NCBI GenBank assembly: GCA_023393715.1
Contig: JAEXCD010000115.1
Location: 1-15,320 of the forward strand
Length of the DNA: 15,320 nucleotides
Source: Bacillota bacterium
GTDB lineage: Bacteria > Bacillota > Clostridia > Tissierellales > Peptoniphilaceae
Direction: 5' to 3'
Numbering within the stretch: position 1 is the stretch's first letter; each line of letters starts with the position of its first letter. Below the pieces are notes generated by a model. That model did not search any database. It was not told the origin of the DNA and was given only the letters and a program-made list of their open reading frames with translations. Positions 1 to 5,555 of the stretch are shown piece after piece. Made by a program: the position numbers and the translations under genes.

Positions 1-181
1 TTTTCTTCGATGCCTGCGCCTGCTTCAGCGTCAACGGGAACGTCAGAATTTTGCTGACAACAGCCATCAGAATAATAGTAATCGCAAAAAAGGAAACCGA
101 ACCAGGCTCACTGCCAAAGGATACAACGGTTTCGTAGAGCCATCTCATGATCGCTCCAAAAATTTGATAGAGAATCTGCAA
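1..181 (-). CDS. yidC: YidC/OxaA-family membrane protein insertase, N-terminal part (cut by window edge)
   Basis: YidC/SpoIIIJ inserts proteins into the cytoplasmic membrane, alone or with SecYEG. Only the first 60 codons are visible; the gene runs off the left edge. Translation of the minus strand gives an N-terminus containing LYQIFGAIMRWLYETV, then a hydrophobic segment (FFAITIILMAVV, about residues 32-43), then LTFPLTLKQAQASKK. The PLTLKQ element before a lysine-rich stretch is characteristic of the first core transmembrane segment and cytoplasmic loop of Bacillota YidC. I chose the TTG at 181-179 because an AGAGAGG site lies about 9 bases upstream and the preceding residues fit the family; no ATG lies between it and an upstream in-frame stop. 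An in-frame ATG at 148, behind GGAG, is the alternative. It sits 42 bases after yidD in the usual rpmH-rnpA-yidD-yidC order. Family identity is firm; the start is less certain. Confidence 0.88.
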   Translation of the reverse strand, partial: MQILYQIFGAIMRWLYETVVSFGSEPGSVSFFAITIILMAVVSKILTFPLTLKQAQASKK

Positions 182-223
182 TAGAATGTCCTCTCTGCAA
201 TATGTTACTCGATGCCTCGCCGG

Positions 224-436
224 CTATCGAAGTGGATCGTGTCCGCCCTTACTAAACGGATTACACCGAAGTACGCGCCACACGGTCAACGCCAGTGCGG
301 TAAAAAAACGATGCTTGTGGAACGCTTCCAAAGCATATTGCGAGCAAGTGGGCTGATATCGGCATTTTCCGTGCCCCAACATGGGCGAAAGGGCGAATTG
401 ATAAAACCGAATCAACAAAATAGCCAATCTGTTCAT
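224..436 (-). CDS. yidD: Membrane protein insertion efficiency factor YidD
   Basis: YidD is a small membrane-associated protein thought to assist YidC-dependent membrane insertion. The 70-residue product has the family pattern in order: an N-terminal hydrophobic segment (LAILLIRFYQFALSP, residues 4-18), the cysteine motif CRYQPTCSQYALEAF (residues 25-39), and a C-terminal RVLRCNPFSKGGHDP (residues 54-68). Length is normal for the family (about 70-85). Its ATG overlaps the rnpA stop codon in an ATGA arrangement and no strong ribosome binding site lies at the usual distance, so its translation is probably coupled to rnpA. Its frame is -1 relative to rnpA, and rnpA carries a run of eight A just upstream (see findings). 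Identification is confident from both motifs and synteny. Confidence 0.95.
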   Translation of the reverse strand: MNRLAILLIRFYQFALSPMLGHGKCRYQPTCSQYALEAFHKHRFFTALALTVWRVLRCNPFSKGGHDPLR

Positions 437-798
437 TTCGATCGTGCCGCGTCCTTTTTTTTATGAAGGACATTTTCAAGACGCGCCGCACTGTAAACAA
501 GCGAACGCATCAATTCACGATAGTCCAGCTCGCGAGCGGCTTCCTTCGGAATAATGACAAAATCATATCCCACCGGAAAGCGCGCTTCATTGAGGCGCAC
601 TATTTCCCGCAATCGTCTTTTTAACAGGTTCCTTTTGTTTGCTTTTCCCATCTTTTTTGAAATTGAAAAGCCATATCGATTTCCCTTTGCACCGTTTCGT
701 TTCGCGATCAACGTGAAGTCGCGCGTATAGGAAGCAATGCCGCGACGGTATACGCGTACAAAATCTTCATTTTTTCGTAAACGAATTTGCCTTTCCAT
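433..798 (-). CDS. rnpA: Ribonuclease P protein component
   Basis: RnpA is the protein subunit of RNase P. It binds the catalytic RNA and helps cleave the 5' leader of precursor tRNAs. The 121-residue basic product shows the family hallmark KANKRNLLKRRLREIVRL (about residues 52-69), which is the RNR motif helix, preceded by YGFSISKKMG and followed by GYDFVIIPKEAARELDYREL. The length is normal. The C-terminus is lysine-rich (HKKKDAARSK). The ATG at 798 has only a weak upstream GGAT. The gene lies 50 bases after rpmH, but a hairpin terminator separates the two, so rnpA is probably expressed by read-through at a lower level than L34. It overlaps yidD by four bases (ATGA). Identification is confident; the exact start is likely but not proven. 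Confidence 0.96.
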   Translation of the reverse strand: MERQIRLRKNEDFVRVYRRGIASYTRDFTLIAKRNGAKGNRYGFSISKKMGKANKRNLLKRRLREIVRLNEARFPVGYDFVIIPKEAARELDYRELMRSLVYSAARLENVLHKKKDAARSK

Positions 799-814
799 CG
801 ATGTCGATCCAATC

Positions 815-850
815 TAAAAAAGAAAAAAGGTCTATGTTGAGCACAGACCT
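815..850 (-). terminator. Rho-independent terminator/attenuator between rpmH and rnpA
   Basis: On the minus strand the arms AGGTCTGTG and CATAGACCT pair over 9 bp (one G-U pair) around a 5-base loop. A U-rich tract follows (six T, C, seven T). The stem begins inside the rpmH stop codon. It should stop most transcripts after rpmH while letting some reach rnpA-yidD-yidC. The structure is seen directly; its strength is inferred. Confidence 0.85.
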
Positions 851-983
851 AAGCAGACAATCTCTTTCTCCCCTTGAGTCTTCTTGCCTTTAAGACTCGG
901 CGTCCGCCCTTCGTTGCCATTCTGGCGCGGAAGCCGTGATCCTTGGATCTTTTTCTTTGATTTGGCTGATAGGTTCTCTTCAT
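849..983 (-). CDS. rpmH: 50S ribosomal protein L34
   Basis: L34 is a small, very basic protein of the large ribosomal subunit. The 44-residue product MKRTYQPNQRKRSKDHGFRA... followed by RMATKGGRRVLKARRLKGRKRLSA is an unmistakable L34 of the usual length (44-46). The ATG at 983 is right: it sits 5 bases after an AGGAGGGG ribosome binding site, and the preceding in-frame sequence reads into the origin and does not resemble any protein. It is the first gene leftward of the origin and is driven by the consensus promoter at 1059-1087, leaving a leader of about 68 bases. The stop codon overlaps the downstream terminator stem. Confidence 0.98.
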   Translation of the reverse strand: MKRTYQPNQRKRSKDHGFRARMATKGGRRVLKARRLKGRKRLSA

Positions 984-1058
984 GAACTCCCCTCCTTCTC
1001 CAAACGGAATACTTACTCCCTTCCTCACATCGCTTGTAAATCGGAGAGCATCTACCCC

Positions 1059-1087
1059 ATTATATTTTTCCCTATATCCAATGTCAA
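1059..1087 (-). promoter_or_regulatory. Housekeeping-sigma promoter of rpmH, both hexamers perfect
   Basis: Minus-strand TTGACA (1087-1082) and TATAAT (1064-1059) are separated by exactly 17 bases. Both match the sigma-A/sigma-70 consensus at every position. The predicted start of transcription is near 1052, about 68 bases before the L34 start codon. This is the expected strong promoter for rpmH, and weakly for rnpA, yidD and yidC. Confidence 0.9.
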
Positions 1088-1209
1088 GAAAAGCCGCAAT
1101 TTCAACATATTTTGAACAAAGCCTCTCAGGCACGCGGCGCAGGGGATAAAAAAGAGGTCGGTGGATAAGTATGCTGATCTTCGCTTTTTCGGTGAGAAAA
1201 TCGAGAATA

Positions 1210-1218
1210 TGATATAAT
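1210..1218 (+). promoter_or_regulatory. Candidate extended -10 promoter of dnaA
   Basis: The sequence TGATATAAT is an extended -10 element (TG-N-TATAAT) with a perfect TATAAT at 1213-1218. No convincing -35 hexamer lies 16-18 bases upstream, which is tolerable for extended -10 promoters. A start near 1225 would give a leader of about 220 bases carrying most of the upstream DnaA boxes, which would fit DnaA autoregulation. The motif is seen; its use is inferred. Confidence 0.55.
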
Positions 1219-1251
1219 AAAGAGGTATGAAAACGTGTAAATCGTTCCTGC

Positions 1252-1293
1252 TTTTCCACATTTGTGCACATTTTGGGGAAAAGATGTTGATAA
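1252..1293. promoter_or_regulatory. Cluster of three DnaA-box-like sites
   Basis: TTTTCCACA (1252-1260) and TTGTGCACA (1262-1270) on the plus strand and TTATCAACA on the minus strand (1285-1293) each differ by one base from TTATNCACA. The middle site contains the 8-base palindrome TGTGCACA (1263-1270). The cluster is flanked by inverted arms CTTTTCC (1251-1257) and GGAAAAG (1277-1283). Confidence 0.6.
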
Positions 1294-1374
1294 CTTTTCT
1301 TATTTTATCAAAAAGGAGCCTTTTCTTCTGTTTTTCACCCGCCACATTTTCACAGAAGGGCAGCCCCGGCAAAA

Positions 1375-1391
1375 TGTGGATAAGTTGATAA
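1375..1391 (-). promoter_or_regulatory. Perfect DnaA box with an abutting weak box
   Basis: The minus strand reads TTATCCACA at 1375-1383, the strict high-affinity DnaA box and the only perfect one in the window. TTATCAACT (two mismatches) lies at 1383-1391, sharing one base and in the same orientation. Such an overlapping pair, 60 bases before the dnaA start, could both nucleate the origin complex and repress dnaA. Confidence 0.75.
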
Positions 1392-1443
1392 GCTGCTTCG
1401 TGTTGATCGGAGCTGCTGATCAAGATCATAGAAAGGATACGCC

Positions 1444-2940
1444 ATGAATGATCTACTGATGATCTGGGATGAAGTCGTCAGCATGATGGACGTCCAGCTC
1501 AACAGTCTTCAAGTTAAGACGTGGATTGGTCCGTTAAAGCCCATTTCACTGAACGACGGTCATTTGATTCTGGATGCTACGTCCTCGTTTATCCGGGGAA
1601 TGGTACAGAAAAAATACCTGGATTCCCTTCAGGAATGCATCAGTTATCTCTGCAAACAGCCGATTTCCATTGAATTGATTGACCCGAGCCAAAGCGATTA
1701 CTACCTGATTCTGAAAAAAACGATGGTTGAGGACAGCGGTCAGGTGTCGTGGAACGCGAAAGAAGCCGGGACAGCTCCATTTTTGGAAAAGGACTCTTTT
1801 GGAGAAGAGGTAGTCTCCGGAAATCCCGCCTCCATGTTTCATCAGATTGAGGAGCAAAAGTCGAGAAATGAATCCCTTCGCCGTCAAAACGGATATGACA
1901 CCCTAAACCCAAAATATACGATGGAAAGCTTTGTCGTCGGCCCGAGTAATGAATTTGCCGTGGCTGCCGCGAAGGCGGTCATCAACAATCCGGGCATGTC
2001 GTACAACCCGTTGTTTATCTACGGCGGCTCCGGTTTGGGAAAGACGCATCTCATGCAGGCCATTGCCCACCAGATTCTGGCCAATGACCCACATAAAAAG
2101 GTCTTGTACATCACCAGCGAAAAATTCATGAACGAAATGATCGCGATGATCGAAAACGGGACAAATGCCGAAAAAGAGAAATTTCGCCGGAAATACCGGT
2201 CCATCGACGTGCTTTTGATCGATGATATTCAGTTTATCGCAGGAAAAAAGGCGACGATGGAGGAAATGTTCCACACATTTAACGACTTAAAGGAAGCGAA
2301 TAAACAAATTGTCCTCTCTTCGGATAAACCGCCAAAAGAGCTGCGCAATTTGGAGGAGCGATTGGTAACCCGCTTTGAGGGGGGCATGACGGCCGATATT
2401 CAGCAGCCGGATTTTGAGACACGCGTGGCGATCATCAACCACAAGATTCGAAGCGAACACATGGAAATTCCTTCCTATGTGTCAAAGTTTATTGCCAATC
2501 ACATCACGTCAAATATCCGTGAGCTGGAAGGTTCTCTTTTGAAGGTAAGCGCCTTTTTCCGCTACAAATCCATCGATCCGATGACGGCTCCGCAAAATCA
2601 GGTCCTGGAGCAAACCCGAGCGGCTCTCAAGCTGCAGGAACAACAGGAAACCGTCATTACTATGGAAAGCATTATGAATACCATCACGGATCACTACGAT
2701 TTGGAAAAAGGGGCACTGACCTCAAAATCGAGACAAAGCTCGGTCGTTCTTCCCCGTCAGATCGCCATGTATCTGTGTCGAAAGCTGACGAACCTTTCCC
2801 TGAAAAATATAGGTCACGGGTTTGAGCGGGACCATACGACGGCCATCCACGCCATTGATAAGATTGAAGCCTCCATCAAAGAGGATGACCAATTCAAAAA
2901 GGAAATTGACGAACTGATTCAGGAGCTTCGGAACAGTTAA
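1444..2940 (+). CDS. dnaA: Chromosomal replication initiator protein DnaA
   Basis: DnaA is the AAA+ ATPase that binds oriC boxes, melts the DNA and loads the helicase. The domains appear in order. Domain I is residues 1-80 (with the TWIGPLKPISL patch at 26-36). A linker domain II spans about 81-153. The AAA+ domain III has Walker A GGSGLGKT (194-201), Walker B LLIDD (257-261), sensor 1 LSSD (291-294), the arginine-finger region LVTRFEGG (R310) and sensor 2 NIRELEGS (R359). Domain IV carries the DNA-binding signature ERDHTTAIHAIDKI (461-474). At 498 residues it is longer than the common ~450, mostly in the variable linker. The usual FEWGL after the arginine finger is FEGGM here. The ATG at 1444 follows GAAAGGA by 6-7 bases. 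Origin boxes lie on both sides. Identification is certain. Confidence 0.99.
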   Translation: MNDLLMIWDEVVSMMDVQLNSLQVKTWIGPLKPISLNDGHLILDATSSFIRGMVQKKYLDSLQECISYLCKQPISIELIDPSQSDYYLILKKTMVEDSGQVSWNAKEAGTAPFLEKDSFGEEVVSGNPASMFHQIEEQKSRNESLRRQNGYDTLNPKYTMESFVVGPSNEFAVAAAKAVINNPGMSYNPLFIYGGSGLGKTHLMQAIAHQILANDPHKKVLYITSEKFMNEMIAMIENGTNAEKEKFRRKYRSIDVLLIDDIQFIAGKKATMEEMFHTFNDLKEANKQIVLSSDKPPKELRNLEERLVTRFEGGMTADIQQPDFETRVAIINHKIRSEHMEIPSYVSKFIANHITSNIRELEGSLLKVSAFFRYKSIDPMTAPQNQVLEQTRAALKLQEQQETVITMESIMNTITDHYDLEKGALTSKSRQSSVVLPRQIAMYLCRKLTNLSLKNIGHGFERDHTTAIHAIDKIEASIKEDDQFKKEIDELIQELRNS

Positions 2941-3097
2941 TGTGGAATCTGTCAATAAATCGAATGACTTCGTTCCGTTATCCACTGCGTTATCCAAAGA
3001 GAAAACGGTGAATTCTTCATGAACGCTTCGGTTATTCACTGAATCCACCCACTCTACTGCTATTACTGCTATCTATTATTTACTTAAGGAGGACGAG
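2941..3097 (+). other. oriC, downstream portion (dnaA-dnaN intergenic) with DnaA boxes and DnaA-trio-like repeats
   Basis: This 157-base spacer holds three forward DnaA-box-like 9-mers with one mismatch each: TTATCCACT (2978-2986), TTATCCAAA (2990-2998) and TTATTCACT (3032-3040). A degenerate GAATCCACC abuts the last (3041-3049). From 3054 a phased row of triplets follows: CTA, CTG, CTA, TTA, CTG, CTA (3054-3071), then after one base CTA, TTA, TTT (3073-3081). Read on the complement these resemble the DnaA-trio element (3'-GAT/AAT-type) that in Bacillus subtilis lies next to DnaA boxes and guides strand opening. The dnaN ribosome binding site AAGGAGG (3086-3092) follows at once. Boxes and repeats are seen; the unwinding role is inferred from B. 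subtilis. No convincing dnaN promoter was found. Confidence 0.75.
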
Positions 3098-4207
3098 ATG
3101 AAAATACAAATTATGCCTCAGGACATGGTGCGTCAAATCTCAATCGCACAGCGAGCCATTTCAAGCCGCACCACCATGCCGATATTGGAATGCATTCGCT
3201 TTGAGGCGACCGGCGAGCAGTTAATATTAACCGCAACCGATTTAGAGCTGTCCGTCGAAACGAAAATTCCCTGTCAGATAGAAGAAGAGGGGATTGTCGT
3301 CATTCCGGCAACGCTGATCGGCAATATTTTCCGAAAGCTTCCTCCTTCGCCCGCAACGGTGAGGACGCAGGGCGATACCGTTTATATTGATTGCCTCGAT
3401 TCTCATTTTCAGCTTCAGGTCTCTAATGCTTCGGATTTTCCGGGACTTCCCGAGGTCAACGCATCGCAGTCGACGCGTCTTTATAACGACGTTTTTCGCA
3501 GAGCCATTCGTGAAACGGAATTCGCCACGTCGCTCGATGAATCCAAGATTGCGTTGACCGGTATCTATTTCCAGCGCAAGGAGCGGGAGGTCTGTCTCGT
3601 TGCGTTGGACGGGTATCGATTGGCGGTTCGTTCCATTCCGCTTCCGGACAATGCGGAAGCCTTTACGCAGGAGGCCATTGTTCCGCGTCGTGCAATGAAC
3701 GAGTGGACAAAGGTGCTTCCTGAGGGGGGAGAGACCGAAATTCGGATGGTGCCGGGACACATCGTCATGGAGAGCGGATCGATGAAGCTCTTTTCGCGGC
3801 TGATCGAGAAGAAATACATTCGTTATGAGGATATTATTTCATCCGATTATCAGACGCTGATTACGGTGGAGCGACATGCGTTTCAATCCTCTCTGGAGCG
3901 CGCGTCTCTTCTGGCAAAAGAAGAGCGGGCGAATCTGATCAAGCTTTCGTTCCAGGGAAAGGATCTGCGAATCGAATCCAATTCCGAAATCGGTAATGTC
4001 AATGAGCGACTGATCGTAGAAAAAGAGGGAGAGGATCTGAAAATCGCGTTTAATGCAAAGTACCTTTTGGATGGCATCCGCGCATTGGACTGCGAATCGT
4101 TGACGCTTCGCCTAAACGGACATCTCAATCCGATGATTATGAAGCCTCTGGAGAGTGAAGACTCTTATCTGTACCTGGTTCTGCCGGTGCGCGTGGGGCG
4201 GGAATAA
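3098..4207 (+). CDS. dnaN: DNA polymerase III subunit beta (sliding clamp)
   Basis: DnaN forms the dimeric ring that tethers DNA polymerase III and many repair proteins to DNA. The 369-residue length fits the family (about 365-380, three repeated clamp domains). The N-terminal domain shows the typical AISSRTTMPILECIRF and LILTATDLELSVET (about residues 21-52). Mid-protein it has ITGIYF/DGYRLAVRS-like elements (ALTGIYFQ and LDGYRLAVRS, about 152-180). The C-terminus ends in SYLYLVLPVRV, equivalent to the conserved terminal YLVMPMRL strand near the peptide-binding pocket. The ATG at 3098 lies 5 bases after a textbook AAGGAGG. The stop overlaps the yaaA start by one base (TAATG), indicating translational coupling. 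It starts the ten-gene run that ends at the terminator near 13000. Confidence 0.98.
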   Translation: MKIQIMPQDMVRQISIAQRAISSRTTMPILECIRFEATGEQLILTATDLELSVETKIPCQIEEEGIVVIPATLIGNIFRKLPPSPATVRTQGDTVYIDCLDSHFQLQVSNASDFPGLPEVNASQSTRLYNDVFRRAIRETEFATSLDESKIALTGIYFQRKEREVCLVALDGYRLAVRSIPLPDNAEAFTQEAIVPRRAMNEWTKVLPEGGETEIRMVPGHIVMESGSMKLFSRLIEKKYIRYEDIISSDYQTLITVERHAFQSSLERASLLAKEERANLIKLSFQGKDLRIESNSEIGNVNERLIVEKEGEDLKIAFNAKYLLDGIRALDCESLTLRLNGHLNPMIMKPLESEDSYLYLVLPVRVGRE

Positions 4208-4422
4208 TGGACGTTATTGCGATTCATACACCGTTTATTCGTCTTGATCAGGCGTTGAAGTTAGCGAATGCCGTAAGCTCCGGGGCTGAGGCAAAAATGC
4301 TTATTCAGGATGGGCAGGTTTTGGTGAATGACGAAATCTGTACCATGCGCGGAAAAAAGCTTGTCTCAGGAGATCGCGTGTGCTTCGACGGCTGTTCGTG
4401 GGAAGTGAAAATAGAAGAATAG
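4207..4422 (+). CDS. yaaA: S4-domain RNA-binding protein YaaA
   Basis: This 71-residue protein is the small S4-domain protein found between dnaN and recF in Bacillota; B. subtilis YaaA has the same length. The S4 fold is visible as IRLDQALKLANAVSSGAEAK (about residues 11-30), then MLIQDGQVLVNDEI and RGKKLVSGDRV (about 31-58), the typical helix-helix-strand layout of an RNA-binding S4 module. A role in ribosome assembly or RNA binding has been proposed for the family, but nothing here proves a target. The start overlaps the dnaN stop by one base and recF follows after 10 bases, so it is translated as part of the operon. Family assignment is confident; function is poorly defined. Confidence 0.93.
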   Translation: MDVIAIHTPFIRLDQALKLANAVSSGAEAKMLIQDGQVLVNDEICTMRGKKLVSGDRVCFDGCSWEVKIEE

Positions 4423-4432
4423 AGGGATCGCC

Positions 4433-5530
4433 TTGTTTCTGAAGAGGTTGGTACTGGTCAATTACCGAAATTATGAATATCAGATTTTCCAACCGAATCC
4501 AAAGTGGAATATTTTGGTGGGAAACAATGCGCAGGGAAAGACCAATTTACTGGAAAGCATTTATCTCAGTGCCCGAGGCACTTCCTTCAAGAGCGTGCGG
4601 GATCGGGAAATCATCCGCTTCGGCGAGCGCAGCGCATATGTGCGGGCGGAGATTGATCGAAACGGAAAAGAAAAAATTGTGGAAGCAAAATTGTCCATGG
4701 TGGATCGAAAACGTGTTCGCATCAATGAAATCGAGGTCGAAAATCTTCGGGAGCTGACGAATTTGTTTGACGTCGTTCTCTTTTCGCCGGAGGATCTGCG
4801 CATGGTGCAGGATGGCCCATCCTATCGAAGGAGGTACCTGGACGATATCCTCAGTGCAATGGATGTCTCCTATTCTGCTCAGTGGTCGGAATACCAGAAG
4901 ATTCTCCTTCAACGAAACCATCTTTTGAAGCGACCGGTTCAGGCGTACTATGAGCAGCAGCTCAAAGCCTACGAGGTGCAGCTGATCGCTTCCGCAAAAA
5001 AGATTATCGAAAAAAGAGGACGGATTGCCCGCGCGCTTCAAAAGAGAATTGATGAGATTCATCCGCACATCTCTCACGGCGAGGAACGGCTGGAGTTGAC
5101 GTATGTGACGAATACGCCTCTGGTCGAGCATTTTGAAGAGCGGATGGCGGCGCTTTTTCAGGAGAGCTGCCACCGGGATCGGGAAGCGGGACATACGGAG
5201 TTCGGTCCGCATAAGGATGATTTAGTGCTGAAGATCAACGGCCTTCCGGTACGAAAATATGCTTCACAGGGGCAGTGCAGGACGGCGGTTCTGTCGCTTC
5301 GCTTAGCGGAAGTCGCTCTTTTGGAGCAACAAAACGGGTCGGCGCCCATTATATTACTGGACGATGTCTTTTCCGAACTGGATTCGTTTCGTGCAAAATT
5401 CTTATTGGAATCCATTCGATCGTATCAGACGATTGTGACAGCCAATGATGTAAACGGGATTCAGCTTCCGTGCAATTCGACGGTTTTTCGGATCGAAAAC
5501 GGACAGATTCAGGAAAATAAAAAACAGTAA
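4433..5530 (+). CDS. recF: DNA replication and repair protein RecF
   Basis: RecF is an SMC-like ABC ATPase that, with RecO and RecR, loads RecA at single-strand gaps. The 365-residue product has Walker A GNNAQGKT (residues 30-37), the GPHKDDL element (258-264), the ABC signature region SQGQCRTAVLSLRLAE (278-293) and Walker B IILLDDVFSELD (306-317). Length is normal. The start is TTG at 4433, following AGAGGGAT by 4-5 bases; it gives the family-typical N-terminus FLKRLVLVNYRNYEYQIF, and no upstream ATG is available in frame without running into yaaA. It lies 10 bases after yaaA and 25 before gyrB in the conserved dnaA-gyrA order. Identification is certain. Confidence 0.98.
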   Translation: MFLKRLVLVNYRNYEYQIFQPNPKWNILVGNNAQGKTNLLESIYLSARGTSFKSVRDREIIRFGERSAYVRAEIDRNGKEKIVEAKLSMVDRKRVRINEIEVENLRELTNLFDVVLFSPEDLRMVQDGPSYRRRYLDDILSAMDVSYSAQWSEYQKILLQRNHLLKRPVQAYYEQQLKAYEVQLIASAKKIIEKRGRIARALQKRIDEIHPHISHGEERLELTYVTNTPLVEHFEERMAALFQESCHRDREAGHTEFGPHKDDLVLKINGLPVRKYASQGQCRTAVLSLRLAEVALLEQQNGSAPIILLDDVFSELDSFRAKFLLESIRSYQTIVTANDVNGIQLPCNSTVFRIENGQIQENKKQ

Positions 5531-5555
5531 TGTTGAGGATAGAGAAAGGAATGTT

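Larger units (their letters stand above)
984..1443. other. oriC, upstream portion (rpmH-dnaA intergenic region)
   Basis: This 460-base gene-free stretch separates divergent rpmH and dnaA, the standard position of the upstream half of a Bacillota origin. It holds the rpmH promoter, a candidate dnaA promoter, and DnaA-box-like 9-mers (consensus TTATNCACA). One is a perfect inverted box at 1375-1383. Those with one mismatch are at 1160-1168 (inverted), 1252-1260, 1262-1270 and 1285-1293 (inverted). One with two mismatches is at 1383-1391 (inverted). Two further two-mismatch 9-mers, at 1331-1339 and 1346-1354, are not scored as boxes. A/T-rich runs lie at about 1285-1340. Short open frames across it look like nothing known and are treated as chance. 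The origin assignment rests on synteny plus box density; I cannot say from sequence alone which box binds DnaA. Confidence 0.85.

Noticed and set aside
212..466. Plus-strand frame of 84 codons opposite yidD and rnpA
   Set aside because: It is antisense to two clear conserved genes and resembles no protein.
849..1271. Long minus-strand frame extending L34 upstream to 140 residues
   Set aside because: Only the last 44 residues resemble L34. The ATG at 983 has a strong AGGAGGGG site, and the extension would cover the consensus promoter.
1052..1447. Open frames on both strands inside the rpmH-dnaA spacer
   Set aside because: No recognisable family, no good ribosome binding sites, and they overlap origin boxes and promoters; chance frames.
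3051..3079. Promoter for dnaN using TATTAT at 3074-3079
   Set aside because: No usable -35 lies 16-18 bases upstream, and the sequence is better explained as part of the triplet row.
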